A stretch of 64,000 nucleotides of DNA from Delphinus delphis. Lineage: Eukaryota; Chordata; Mammalia; Artiodactyla; Delphinidae. Shown here piece by piece: positions 52,577 through 64,000 of this stretch (position 1 is the first letter of the stretch; each line of letters starts with the position of its first letter). The stretch spans positions 21,870,148 through 21,934,147 of the forward strand of contig NC_082687.1 in the NCBI RefSeq assembly GCF_949987515.2, in the 5' to 3' direction. Made by a program: the position numbers and the translations under genes. A model generated the notes under the pieces. That model ran no database searches. It was given only the letters and a program-made list of their open reading frames with translations, and had not been told where the DNA came from.

Positions 52577-52901
52577 TTTATTATTATTTATTTTTAATGA
52601 ATTTTTAAATTTTATTTATTTTTGGCTGCGTTGGGTCTTCGTTGCTGTGCACAGGCTTTCTCTAGTTGTGGCGAGCAGGGGCTACTCTTCGTTGCAGTGC
52701 GTGGGCTTCTCATTGTGGTGGCTTCTCTTGCTGTGGAACACGGGCTCTAGGCATGCGGGCTTCAGTAGTTGTGGCATGCGGGCTCAGTAGTTGTGGCGCA
52801 TGGGACCTGTTGCTCCGTGGCATGTTCCTGGACCAGGGCTCGAACCCACGTCCCCTGAACTGGCAGGCGGATTGCTAACCACTGCACCACCAGGGAAGCC
52901 C
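52577..52901 (-). mobile_element. CHR-type SINE, long older form
   Basis: Reverse orientation, about 320 bp with a TTATT-rich tail, the GGCTGCGTTGGGTCTTCGTTG module and a partly duplicated middle (TTCAGTAGTTGTGGC occurs twice in nearly identical form). An imperfect duplication of TGAATGA...TCTTT flanks it. Confidence 0.88.
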
Positions 52902-53039
52902 CTGAATGAGTCTTTAATTCTACAGTGCTTACAATTTTTGAAAGTTTCACACACGATTCCATACAATCTTATAATAACCTTTTTCCCCCTACCCCTGTGT
53001 TGCCCCTCCCCCTTCCCTCTCCCCATGGGTAGCCTTGAC

Positions 53040-53206
53040 GATGCAGGGGACACGGGTTCGTGCCCCGGTCCGGGAAGATCCCACATGCTGCGGAGCGGCT
53101 GGGCCCGTGAGCCATGGCCGCTGAGCCTGCGCGTCCGGAGCCTGTGGTCCGCAACGGGAGAGGCCACAACAGTGAGAGGCCTATGTACCGCAAAAAAAAA
53201 AAAAAA
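53040..53206 (+). mobile_element. 5'-truncated CHR-type SINE
   Basis: Plus orientation, starting inside the head at GATGCAGGGGACACGGG and ending in an A run at 53191-53207. The A-box half is missing. Confidence 0.9.
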
Positions 53207-53854
53207 AATTTTAAAGGAGATGCTCACAATAGCTAACTTTATTTTCCTTGGAAAAGCTCTAGTAACTTAATTAACTCACTGATATTGGTTCCTCAGCTAC
53301 ACTTGAGGTGATCAACGACTCAGGCTTTTAAAAAAATTTATATTTTTTCCTAATTTACAAGTGTGCAGAATTTTCTATGAATTTGTGGTAACTGTAGGGG
53401 GAGTGATGAATATAAAATAACGTATTTTATTTATAGCCTGACCTGTAAGCATTTTCTTAGAACATATTCAGTAAATCAGAATCATAAATAACTTACTTCT
53501 AGTTTTTGTGAGAATTCTGAATGGTTAAAAATGATACAGAGTCCAGGCTGACATAAGAGAAATCACAGAATACTAAATTGACTTTTACACTAATTCAGTT
53601 TTTATTGGAGCAAATAATCGTGCTTAGAGAACCTTCTGCTTACATATAAAATGTTTTAAGTTCTAATTTTAGTTTGTACAAAAACCAATATACATGTAAG
53701 TCTCATTAAGGAGCAGAATAATGGAATTGCAGGATAGGAGATTACAAGAGATTAAAACTCCCCAGCGTTTTCTCTTCCTAGTAATCTAATAAATGAAATT
53801 AAATAGCAGATTCATTTACCATAACTTCTAGCTTGGTGACCCTGGAAGATTTAC

Positions 53855-54000
53855 TAAATCTTTAAGCTTCAGGTTCATTATCTCCAAAACTCTAATAGTA
53901 AGTGTACCTAATCCAAAGGGTTGAGTGAGGATTAAATGAGATAATACATATAAAGAACCCAGAGCAGAGTAAGTAGTCAATAAATATTAATAGTTATTAT
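53855..54000 (+). mobile_element. MIR SINE 3' part
   Basis: TGAGTGAGGATTAAATGAGATAATACATATAAAG then GTAGTCAATAAATATTAATAG is the MIR 3' end. Confidence 0.75.
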
Positions 54001-54298
54001 ATCATGTATTTCATCTATCAAATAATTATTTAAAACATTCCAGACAGTGTAAAACTTGCATTTAGACCAGAGGAGTAGGTAGGGGTGGGAAGGAGCACAC
54101 CAACCTTGGCTTTCACTGGGACCCAGAAACAAAGGATGAGCTTCTGGACAACCTAGAGCACCTGAATACTACAGGGACAGCTCGAAACAGCTTGGGGCCA
54201 CAAGGCTCATGCTGAGCAAATTCCCGTTTCTACAACATGACCTCCCGTTGGTCAATGAAAGGAAACTCTGTAGCATTTAAATCAAAAATTAATCTTCA

Positions 54299-54591
54299 GG
54301 GCTTCCCTGGTGGCGCAGTGGCTGAGAATCTGCCTGCCAATGCAGGGGACACGGGTTCGAGCCCTGGTCTGGGAAGATCCCACGTGCCGCGGAGCAACTG
54401 GGCCCGTGAGCCACAACTACTGAGCCTGCGCGTCTGGAGCCTGTGCTCCACAACAAGAGAGACCGCGATAGTGAGAGGCCCGCGCACCGCGATGAAGAGT
54501 GGCCCCCGCTCTCCGCAATGAGAGAAAGCCCTCGCACAGAAACGAAGACCCAACACAGTCATAAATAAATAAATAAATATATCTTTAAAAA
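54299..54591 (+). mobile_element. CHR-type SINE, long form, with 15-bp duplication
   Basis: Plus orientation. After the shared head it carries the extra 3' module CGATGAAGAGTGGCCCCCGC and ends in (ATAA)n. The duplication AAAAATTAATCTTCA is perfect at 54284-54298 and 54592-54606. Confidence 0.96.
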
Positions 54592-55689
54592 AAAAATTAA
54601 TCTTCAAAGGAAAAGTGAACATAACTGGGCCAGCAATTAATGGTCCATCTCATGTTGCTCTCTTAAGGTAGTGAAAAATAAAAATTGGTTAATTTTTAGT
54701 TTGAAACAGTCACATAATCAACACAAACATGGATTTGTGTTTTGTTCTGCTTTGAACTACTGGGAAAAATCACATCAATTATTCCCCACTGGACTATTTT
54801 TAACATTGCATGGCCAGAACTTATAATTACAATTTAAAAACAATCATATTATCTTGGATCTAGTGAACTTTTAGATATTTATTCTATGTACCATTGCATA
54901 GAATAGAGAAATATACATGAATCATATCTTTTCATAACTTTTCTTATTTGTTTGGTAGAAATGGCCCAGAATTCTCAATTCATTGCATAATTATTAAATG
55001 CCTCATTCCTTTCCTTGATTCATCTCTAGTTTCTTTTTAGTATTCTCCAAAGTTGTTTTCAGTAGTCTTTGAAAACTAGAAGTGAAAATTCCCTTTATTA
55101 AAAGTTCAGATTGGAAAATCCCTTTCTTACGAGAAATTATTTGTTTTGGTTTCTAGAAGCTGGGAGTCCCCACATAGTTTTCCCTGTGGTAAGATGACAT
55201 GGATTACGAATTCAACAAATAATTAAGGTCAGTTAAAAGACCAACTGTTAATATATTGAGAAAACGTATCAAAAATGACAGAACTTGATGATATACCTTG
55301 GTGGATAGTAAATGGCTTCTCAGAGCCCAAACTCCAAAATGGAAAACACTGCATATCCTTCGGCTGGACCCATAAATTCTAGCAACTGGTTGTGATGGAC
55401 ATTGCTATGAAATGCTTTTAGACTAACGGGTAAGTGAATCAAGTTTATACGGCTCCTTGGTCTTTATGCCTCTATCAGTAGATCTCAGGACAGGGAGAAG
55501 TGGGTCCATTTTATCAGGATCTCAGGTCTAGGAAGGAGAGAAGGTTGGAAAACTGAGTATGCATTTTGAAAAAGCTTAACAGATCTGAAATATACCTCTC
55601 TTGTCCTTTGTTCAATACATTCTACACTGTAAGTCAAAGAGTGTCTGCAGCAGATGGTGTCCATTACCCACCCATACCCCCTAGCACAT

Positions 55690-56110
55690 ACCATTTTAGC
55701 ATACACTGCCCTGAATTTCAGTTGCTAGCACCTGGATTTCTTTGAGTAAATGGCTTTCCTTGACCACTAGACTCAGGACTGTGTGTGGGAAAGGAGGAAT
55801 TACCACCACTGGAGAGCAGTCTTGAACTAGTGACTGAGGAAGCTGGTGCATAAGTACCTCAGCTCCCTCCTCCCTGTGCTGGTAGAACTTTGTGGTACAT
55901 TTCCCAGCCATTTCCCAGAGCTCCCCAGTGGGATTAAATTTCAGTGGCTCATGGTGGTAACCTGCTTAATAACACACACTTTATTGGGTTCTTTCCTTCC
56001 CTGCCACATTTCTCCATTCCCCAACTGGTGTTTCCTGGAATCACCTCTCAAATAAATGGCTTGTACTTGAATCCTTGCCTTAGGTCTGCTTCTGGGTAAA
56101 CCCAAACTGT
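55690..56110 (+). mobile_element. Possible ancient LTR fragment
   Basis: The segment ending CTCAAATAAATGGCTTGTAC, then GGTCTGCTTCTGGGTAAACC, resembles the polyadenylation region of an old LTR. Its limits and family are unclear. Confidence 0.4.
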
Positions 56111-56522
56111 GCCAAAAGTACTACTCTTCTTCTTTCCTTTCTTTATAGTTCTCTGATATCCTACATACTTGCTCTACTGGCTTACTTTAGTGACATATAC
56201 TGCTTCATAAATATCACTCTTCAAGAGGTTTACACACAGGAAAAAAAAGCAAAAACATGAACTCTTCCCCTCTTCCCCACCTATTTTTTAACTAAAAAAA
56301 AAAAATCATTTAGCAGAAGTAGCTCTTTCATACTTTCTCATGCCCACTTGTCCTCATATAGCTGCAGTCACATATAGCTACTGAAAACTACCATTCAAAC
56401 CACCTATCTGAAGGGACAGTCAACCATCCTTCTCTCCCATCTCTACCCTTAAGGGAGAAGGATATTCTTTGGATATTGAGCATCCACTGAAATCACTGAA
56501 CACATCAGTCATTCTATAACGC

Positions 56523-57048
56523 CTGCTGTCCAACATGGTAGCCATTAGCCACATGCTGTCCTTGAGTACTTGAAATGTAGCAAGTATGGCTGAGGTATTG
56601 AATTTTTAATGTTAGTTAACTTAAATTTTAATTTAAAACCATTACTCAGCTCAATTACTGGAAAACTTCTAAGTATGTCTGAGACAACTTGTGTAGGAGA
56701 ATCTACTTTTTGCAAGTGTAAGTTTTATAAAATCTAAATACAGATCAAGTATGTCTGATGAAAATGTAGCGTCCAAATTGAGATGTGCTGAAGTGTAGAG
56801 TACGCACTGGGATTTGAAGACCAGCACGAAAAATATCATTAGAAATTATTAATATTTGACAATACTGAGATACTTTAACACTGATAAGATACTGAAATGA
56901 TAACATTTGTGCTAACTGGGTTACATTAAATATATTAAATTTAATTTCTCCTGTTTCTCTTTCCTTTCTTTTTTTTAAAATGTGGCTACTAGAAATTTAA
57001 ATTACATATGTGGCTCACATTATTTTTCTATTGCATAGCGCTGCTCAG
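56523..57048 (+). mobile_element. hAT-type non-autonomous DNA transposon (MER3-like)
   Basis: About 525 bp. The left end TGCTGTCCAACATGGTAGCC and the right end TTTCTATTGCATAGCGCTG form an imperfect inverted repeat. The inner CAAATTGAGATGTGCTGAAG and AATGTGGCTACTAGAAATTT fit this class. I could not confirm the 8-bp duplication. Confidence 0.75.
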
Positions 57049-57543
57049 TCACCTTACCCACAACTTATATTTGCTAGCCTAGTGGGTAAAATCATGGCTA
57101 TATAAAAAGATTAAGACAAAGAAATAACACTCTCTTTTCTTAAGGGGTTGACATTTCAAAAGGAATGTCACAAGTTCGGTAGTAATACTGAAGCCAAACT
57201 TAAGAGCAAAATAAAAAGAAAAGGCATATAAAACTTCCTCATGGAAAGTAGCTGTTTTCTTACCTGAATAGATTACTGATATTAAAGTTAATTACGGAAA
57301 GTGATTTAAGGAACAATGTTATCCTCTTTAAAAGCCTACAAAGCTTGCTCTGCCTGAACATTGAAGTAAGTGCTCTGCCGATGTCAGCTTTCTAGACTTG
57401 AATGGGATAAAATAATCAGGCAATAAGGTCCTAGAAGAGGCCTTATCATCCACCCTGACATCATCTTCTCCTTCACTTTACAGATGAGGGAAATATGGAC
57501 TAACCAGGTTAGGTGACTTTTTAAAGGTTAGAAATGATTTTGT

Positions 57544-58308
57544 AAATAAGTTCATTTGTTCCCTTTTTTAGATTCCACATATAAGCGATATCATCTGTCT
57601 TTCTGACTTACTTCGCCCAGTATGACAATCTCTAGGTCCATCCATGTTGCTGCAAATGGCGTTATTTTTTTCTTTTTATGGCTGAGTAATATTCCATCGT
57701 ATATATATCCCACATCTTTATCCATTCTTCTGTTGCTGGACATTTAGGTTGCTTCCGTGCCCTGGCTATTGTAAACAGTGCTGCAATGAACATTGGGGTT
57801 CATGTATCTTTTCGAATTACGGTTTTCTCTGAATATATGTGTAAGAGTGGGATTGCTGGGTCATATTGTAGCTCTATTTTTAGTTTTTTAAGGAACCTCC
57901 ATACTGTTCTCCATAGTGGCTGTACCAATTTACATTCCCACCAACAGTGTAGGAGGGTTCCCTTTTCTCCACACCCTCTTAGCATTTATTGTTTGTAGAT
58001 TTTTTGATGTTGGCCATTCTGACTGGTGTGAGGTGATGCCTCATTGTGGTTGTCAGGGGATAAGTGGGGAAGGGATAAACTGGGAGATTGGGATTGACAC
58101 ATACACACTGCTACATATAAAATAGATACTAATAAGAACCTACTGCATAGCACAGGGAATTCTACTCAGTACTCTGTAACGACCTATATGGGAAAAGAAT
58201 CTAAAAAAAGAGTGGATATATGTATATGTATAACTGATTCACTTTGCTGTACACCTGAAACTAACACAACGTTGTAAATCAACTAGACTCCAATAAAACT
58301 TTAAAAAA
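57544..58308. mobile_element. Twin-primed (internally inverted) L1 insertion
   Basis: A single 14-bp duplication, AGAAATGATTTTGT, at 57530-57543 and 58309-58322, encloses two L1 pieces in opposite directions. The left piece, to about 58052, is minus strand. The right piece, about 58053-58308, is plus strand and ends in the A tail. This is the structure known from twin priming. Confidence 0.95.
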
Positions 58309-59772
58309 AGAAATGATTTTGTTCTTTCTCAAAGGAGACGGAAAACATTCATTCTCAAATATAATTTATGTTCCTATTAGTAAAACGCTTTGTGTCATTG
58401 CAAAACTCATACATTTAAACTGGTGGTTCTCAGATGGACCAACTCTTCTTGATATTTCCTTCCATAGTTCCAAATACGTTTATACTAACATTTCTTGGAT
58501 TATTAATTTTGAACATTTTCTATTGACATCCTGTCATCGTAGATAACTTAACTCATATTCACTCTACCATCCCTACATCACCACCTAAGCCCTCATTGGA
58601 TGAATCAATAATATTCAATGCAAATACTGTTCACTGTAGAGCCAGGTAGTATATTACAATTACACACCTTTTCTTCATTTTTCCTGAAGTTAATAATTGC
58701 ATCATTCTTCCATTTGCCTGTTTTTCCATATTTCCATTGTTCCCTCCACCCCCCATGCTACTATCTCTGCACGTGCTTACAAATAACATTTCCTATAATC
58801 CTCAAACACATTAGTTCCACTTGTCTTTTATATGGGAACAATTCCCTCATGGAACCCTCTGTCCTCCTGTTCCAATATGACCTGAATTCTTTGAAGCTCA
58901 ATATACAGCAATTAGTAGGGGCTTATCTTACACGGCAATCTAATAATGGAAAAATTTTACTTGACTTTTCACTTTTAAAGTCAACTGTAAAACTGTCTCT
59001 GATTTGTATTTTGCAGACATATATTAAATAACAGCAAAACAGTACCACGACCATCACAAACAACCCAGCACCCCACACACTGAAAACGCTGATTGGTAGT
59101 TCTCATGAATACGTACAATGGAAAAGACAGCCCTTATTTTAAGCATTTTGGTTGCCCCTCCAGCAAAGGCTATCACAAGCCATAGAGGTTTAACCCCATT
59201 GCTGCCCAGACCCTGGCTGCTTCCAAAGTGGCCCTAAGGTCTGGAGCGCACAGGTGCTGGTGTCAGTGAGGTTTCCAGGGTTACCAAGTACGTATCACAT
59301 CACTTTTGGAAAATAGCATCAAGAGGCTTTTAAGCTAAGGTAATGTGGATCCAGTTGGAATTTCAAGACAGGCTTTATTATCGTGGTGGTTGGTGGTGGC
59401 ATCCGGTTCCTGATTACCTAATCTCATCCACAGAAAGTCCACGGAGGAGATTCCTGATGTGGGCAGAGCTATGGAGAACTCTTGTGGAACCACAGAGCTC
59501 TACTTCAGGGAGCCACCCAGAGACCACCTGCCAAGTCCAAACTCCGTATTTTGCAAAAGAGAAAACTGAGGCCTAGGAAGCTTACCCAAGACAAAAAGGA
59601 AGCCGGTGGCAGCTTCTAAGTAGGCTTTAAAAACATTCATAAAGATGAAAGTAACTGACTGGTAACAGATAAATTATGATCTTACAGATGGATGTCGTTA
59701 CTTTGTATAAGCTAAGCTTCCTGGAAGAAGCAAAATCATTTAAATATTCATCTCAATAATTCTAACTCTTGG

Positions 59773-60101
59773 GGCTTCCCTGGTGGCTCAGTGGCTGAGA
59801 ATCTGCCTGCTAGTGCAGGGGACACGGGTTCGAGCCCTGGTCTGGGAGGGTCCCACATGCCGCAGAGTGGCTGGGCCCGTGAGCCACAACTGCTGAGCCT
59901 GCGCGTCTGGAGCCTGTGCTCCGCGGCAGGAGAGGCCGCGATGGTGAGAGGCCCGCGCACCGCGATGAAGAGTGGCCCCCACTTGCCACAACTAGAGAAA
60001 GCCCTCACGCAGAAACGAAGACCCAACACAGCAAAAATAAATAAATAAATAAAAATAAAAATAAATTAATAAACTCCTACTCCCAACATCTTAAAAAAAA
60101 A
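59773..60101 (+). mobile_element. CHR-type SINE, long form, with 15-bp duplication
   Basis: Plus orientation, head to 3' module, with a tail of (ATAA)n followed by about 70 bp of A-rich sequence. The duplication AATTCTAACTCTTGG flanks it at 59758-59772 and 60102-60116. Confidence 0.95.
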
Positions 60102-60119
60102 AATTCTAACTCTTGGGCA

Positions 60120-61285
60120 TTTACCCTGTAATATTAACAACTAACTGTGTAAACTGAAGCATCGAATCACAATCTTTCTAGCTCCTTGTTGTTTTTTTTT
60201 CCTAAACCACATGGAACACAAATCTTGAGGACTTATTAATTATTTATCATCTGGCTTTGGAGGCAATAGCAGAAGCAAGTTGTAGGTGAGTGCTGACAGG
60301 CTGATTCTGGAAAGACCCAGCCAGTCATAGGTTACCAACCAGAGAAATTAAGAGCCTTTCACTTCTTGTTCAGAGAGAGCTTTGCCAAAATCCTTAGACA
60401 CGGGAGCAAATTCACTGACTGACTTGTACAAAGAGACGGTGGCCAGTAACCAAAAAAGAAAAAAAAAATCAAGAACAAATGAACAAAATGAAAAAGAATG
60501 TTTTTTCCTTTCTTTTGGATCTGTTTTTTATTTGAATTTTCCAAATTATAGCTAGGTTCTTCTAGACAACCCTGCTAATGCATGGCAATTCTGGCATTTA
60601 TATTCACTGGCTGACACATGCCCCAAGACTGCACTGTAAACATCAAGGAGCCAAAGGCTTCTTCAGACACCCATCCCAGGCTCTCCATGTGATGCCTCCA
60701 CAGACAATGCAGAGTGTTCATTATCTGGAGCGAAACGTTTCCCTTTGCTTATTCTAGAAATTGCTACTTGCTTTCTCTTTTGTAGACATCTCTGAAGTGA
60801 AACAAAATGATAGCTTTCGTCACTCCACTAACAACTTTCCTCTGGAAAATCTTTTGCAAATATTAGTTTCTGAAGCCTCCGAGCCACTCTAACAGTACAA
60901 CCATAAAACTTCGTTTCCTCACTAGAAAACACCACTCTGAAAGTCAAGACTTCAGCCTTAAATAAGAGTCTAACTAAGGCAAAAGACAGTTACATATGTG
61001 AGTTGCTGGCAACCGATAAAGCATCTTTCAAAATCTGAAACAAATAAATATATTCTAAGTGAAATTTAAGAACGATAAGTCATAAGGGAATAATATTAAC
61101 TAAAGGATAAATTTAGAGAGCAAAGAAAAGTGTGTTTGATTTTTTTTCCCCAGTGTAATGATAGAATAATTACACCAAATGTGGAAAGACTGGAATCATG
61201 TTAATCATCTTCAGAGAGTCCAAATCTTAATGGAGTCAATTCAAGAACTAAAATTCTTAAAATAAGGCAAAATGTCTTCTGTGGA
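60120..61285. other. Intronic stretch without recognised feature
   Basis: AT-rich unique-looking sequence with no repeat I can name. Confidence 0.5.
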
Positions 61286-61289
61286 GAAA

Positions 61290-61520
61290 GAGGAGGGAGA
61301 AGGGGCAAAATATGTGTATGGGATTAAGAGACACAAACTACTATGCACAAAATAAATAAGCAGTAAAGATATATTGTACAGCACAGGGAAATATAGTCAT
61401 TATTTTGTAATAACTTTAAACAGAGCATAATCTATAAAAACATGGAATCACTGTGCTGTACACCTACAACTAATATAATATTGTAAAATCAAGTATGGTT
61501 CAATAAAAAATTTAAAAAGA
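61290..61520 (+). mobile_element. L1 3' end fragment
   Basis: AATAAATAAGCAGTAAAGATATATTGTACAGCACAG, CTGTGCTGTACACCTACAAC and TTCAATAAAAAATTTAAAAAG. It shares a consensus with 61925-62132. Confidence 0.85.
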
Positions 61521-61734
61521 CATGACAAAGACGCTGATTGGAGAAAAATTTTTGAAGGTTAAAAACTGGAAGCAACTGAAATGCTTAACGACAAAAGGAT
61601 GGATAAATCATTTGTGGACTATCCATGTCATGAAATACAAAGAGTAACAAAAATGTATGAACTACAGTTTTTTTCAACAAAAGATGAATTTCACAAACAA
61701 AATATAGAAGGTGATACTGCTTTTTAGGGGGCTG

Positions 61735-61800
61735 GTGTTGTTACTTTTTCCAGTTTTATTGGAGTATAATTAACATAAAAATTGTATCTATTTAAAAAAA
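61735..61800 (-). mobile_element. Short L1 3' end fragment
   Basis: CAGTTTTATTGGAGTATAATT is the reversed L1 3' end. Only about 65 bp remain. Confidence 0.55.
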
Positions 61801-61924
61801 TCAGAATCAAAATGTCTTCTGAAAATATATACAATATAGTAAACTTGGCTTCTTCCCAGGAGGAAGGAATTTTATTGATAATATGAAAAATTCTTCAAGT
61901 TCTTAGATTCCTTGCCACAAACGA

Positions 61925-62132
61925 ATGTGCATAAAATAAATAAGCAATAAGGATATTGTACAGCACAGAGAAATATAGCCACTGATTTGTAATAACTTTA
62001 AGTGAAGTATAATCTATAAAAACAGTGAATCACTATATTGTGCACCTGAAATGAATATAATATTGTAACTCAACTATACTTTGATTAAAAATAAATAAAT
62101 TAATTAAATTGATCCATTCTACTTAAAAAAAA
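61925..62132 (+). mobile_element. L1 3' end fragment
   Basis: A second copy of the same L1 3' end as 61290-61520 (AGCAATAAGGATATTGTACAG, TTGTGCACCTGAAATG), ending in AATAAATAAATTAATTAAATT. Confidence 0.85.
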
Positions 62133-62134
62133 AA

Positions 62135-62880
62135 AGAATGTGTGGTAATGATTCCAGCTTGAGTTCTCTTTATTTAAAATTTGAGTATACTTGGGTGCAT
62201 TTTAATGTACCTTTTTCTCATCCTCAGAATTTCCATCTGCATGCACAGGAATTGTCAAACTTGCTAGGGATCAGGAGATAAAGAGTTAACAAGGGATTGG
62301 GAAGAGAAGAGGAAGATAACGCAGAAGGCTGAGCAGTAGAGCTGTATCTCTGGGGCAGGCTTGAGGGAGGAAAAGGAGGCTGCAGCATGGTCAGCTGGCC
62401 TGGGCCTTGCACCTGCGCTGTAGCAGGAGAGGGGTTCACGGTCTGTTCCAGAGCAGCCCAGGGAAGACCATTGTATGCTCCACCTTTAACTGGGTGAGGG
62501 AAGCTTTCCTGGGCATGACAAGGCTCTCTGACCCTGGTCCTCCCTGGTGGGGGTGGAGGCACTCAGAAACACCTATTTCAAAGGGTGAGCTGGGCATATT
62601 AACTAGCAATCCTCCCCCACCACTTCCCCAGGGGCAACTCTGGAAGTTGGTGTCAGTGCTACACGGAGAGGGCTCTGCTTCTTGTTGGGGAAAAGAGCTG
62701 GGATTCCATGCGCTGTGTCCTCCCACACAGGAGTGGAGGGATGACCTTTGGAACAGAGAAGCAGGTGACCAGGAACAGTGGGATCCACAGTCCTCCCCAG
62801 GATCCATGAGAGGAAGAGAGGATGGAGAAGTGACACCCTCGGGAGTGACGCATCTTCCCTACAGGTGTCAAAATCCGTCT
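62135..62880. other. GC-rich intronic stretch with chance ORFs
   Basis: Open frames of 181 codons (plus, 62407-62952) and 123 codons (minus, 62436-62807) overlap. Neither shows a domain, and the plus frame runs into the adjacent LTR-like repeat. There is no CpG cluster. Confidence 0.55.
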
Positions 62881-62887
62881 TGGTGGG

Positions 62888-63459
62888 TGTATTCGTTTCC
62901 TATTGCTGCTGTGACACATTACCACAAACTTGATGGCTTAAAACAATACTAATTCATTAACTTACAGTTTTAAACATCAGAAGTCTGAAATGGGTGTCAC
63001 TGGGCTAACGTCAAGGTGTCCGCAGGGCTGGGCTCCTTCTGGAGGCTCTAGGGGAGAACCTGTTTCCTTGGCTTTTCTAGCTCCTAGAGGCTGCTTGAAT
63101 TCCCTGGCTTGTGGTCACATCACCCCAACCTTTGTTTGCCTTATCACATCTCTTCCTCTTTTTCTGATCCTCATGCCTCCCATTTATAAGATCCTTATAA
63201 TTACAATAATTATAATCCTTATAATTATATTCCTTATATAATATATATATTATATATATAATATATATATATATATATAATTCCTATTATAATCCTTATA
63301 ATTATCCTGGATAAGCCAGGATAATTTCCCTATCTCGAGATCCTTAACTTAATTACATCTGCATAGTCCCTTGTGCCATATAAGACAACACAGTCACAGG
63401 TTCTGGAGACTAGGATGTGGACCTCTTTGGGGGGAGGGGGCACCATGCTGCCTACCATA
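62888..63459 (+). mobile_element. Old LTR-like interspersed repeat with internal (AT)n
   Basis: Begins TGTATTCGTTTCCTATTGCTG and closes with GATGTGGACCTCTTTGG and CTGCCTACCATA. This is a common mammalian repeat with LTR-like TG...CA-type ends; I do not recall its name with certainty. An ATATAT tract (about 63231-63281) and a duplicated TCCTTATAATTA motif lie inside it. Confidence 0.6.
63231..63281 (+). repeat. (AT)n microsatellite
   Basis: Palindromic ATATATAT runs with small interruptions within the LTR-like repeat. Confidence 0.9.
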
Positions 63460-64000
63460 GTGAAGGTGGCAGTGGGACATAGTTTTGGAGTAGGCCTCCC
63501 AGGGCCACGCAGTGGGAGCCAGAACTTCCTTGATCATAGTGAGTGCCCCTGGTTTTCCTAGGTGTTTATGTGGCCTGGAGAAATAAGATCATTTATGATT
63601 TCTCTAAGGTCTTTATCCTGCTTGAATAGACTGACTTCAACCAGGCACTGATTTCAATAAATGTTAAAGCCATTATTTCTGAGTTGAGAAGGATAATTAT
63701 TCCCTGTCTCCTTTCTCTCCTCTCTCTCCCTAATAGCTCCTACCACCCCCCTTCCCCAAACCCAAATCCCAGCACACTGGCAGGCATGCAGCCATGAACA
63801 AGAACCTGGGGAGAGAACTGTAAGGAAGGCAGTGACAATCACTCATCATAAAACACTGGCCGGGAGGAATGACAGGCCTGGCATGAAAAAATGTTGCCTG
63901 CGTGGGTGGTGTTGGCATAACAGTGGTAATTTGCCTCCTAGGGTCTAAATATAGCTGCCGCCAGCATCTGAGAATAAAAGAGCTTCCTAAATAATTACCC

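Larger units (their letters stand above)
37515..64000 (-). other. RNF150: RNF150 first intron, 5' part missing
   Basis: At least 26,486 bp of the intron precede the transmembrane exon. Its acceptor on the minus strand is CTCACAACAG just above 37514. No GC-rich exon with a signal peptide and PA-domain start appears before base 64000, so the donor and first exon are outside. The intron hosts the DDX50 retrocopy, a twin-primed L1 and six CHR SINEs. Confidence 0.88.

Noticed and set aside
52784..53270. Overlapping ORFs of about 150 codons on both strands
   Set aside because: They are made of two CHR SINEs and the spacer between them. Similar ORFs recur at every SINE copy.
57544..58308. Two independent L1 insertions in opposite directions
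   Set aside because: Only one pair of target-site duplications exists, at the outer edges, so a single inverted insertion is simpler.
62407..62952. 181-codon plus-strand ORF, with a 123-codon ORF on the other strand
   Set aside because: No recognisable domain or splice context, and the frame ends inside an old interspersed repeat. A chance ORF in GC-rich DNA is more likely.

Overview
This is eukaryotic, mammalian DNA: intron-dominated, AT-rich and full of LINE and SINE repeats. The most useful taxonomic signal is about fifteen copies of the tRNA-derived CHR-type SINE family (an RNA polymerase III head with A- and B-box-like motifs, then a GC-rich body and a short A tail). Many copies keep their CpG sites and have near-perfect target-site duplications. 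From what is known of this family, abundant young CHR copies without BovB LINEs point to a cetacean (dolphin or whale) or a close relative. I infer this from the repeats; I could not run a search.

One gene spans the window, on the minus strand. Four internal exons at 37264-37514, 26603-26674, 25110-25192 and 2038-2134 (in transcript order) have consensus splice sites and compatible phases. They encode the end of a protease-associated (PA) luminal domain, one transmembrane helix, a basic juxtamembrane linker and a complete RING-H2 finger. The sequence matches the Goliath/GRAIL-family E3 ubiquitin ligase RNF150. The first exon (signal peptide and most of the PA domain) must lie beyond base 64000. 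The C-terminal exons must lie to the left of base 1. So 1-2037 and 37515-64000 are partial introns, and three introns are complete.

A second gene-derived feature is a dead, intronless retrocopy of the DEAD-box helicase DDX50 on the plus strand at about 46366-48979, antisense inside the large RNF150 intron. It has a poly(A) tail, several stops, frameshifts and an odd 112-bp insert near its start. It split an older minus-strand L1.

The rest is intron and repeats: L1 fragments of several ages (one with a twin-priming inversion), L2 and MIR remnants, LTR-like elements, a Tigger-type DNA transposon, hAT-type elements and microsatellites. I found no tRNA or rRNA gene, CRISPR array, bacterial operon or evident new protein-coding gene. 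Repeat boundaries without a stated duplication are approximate.
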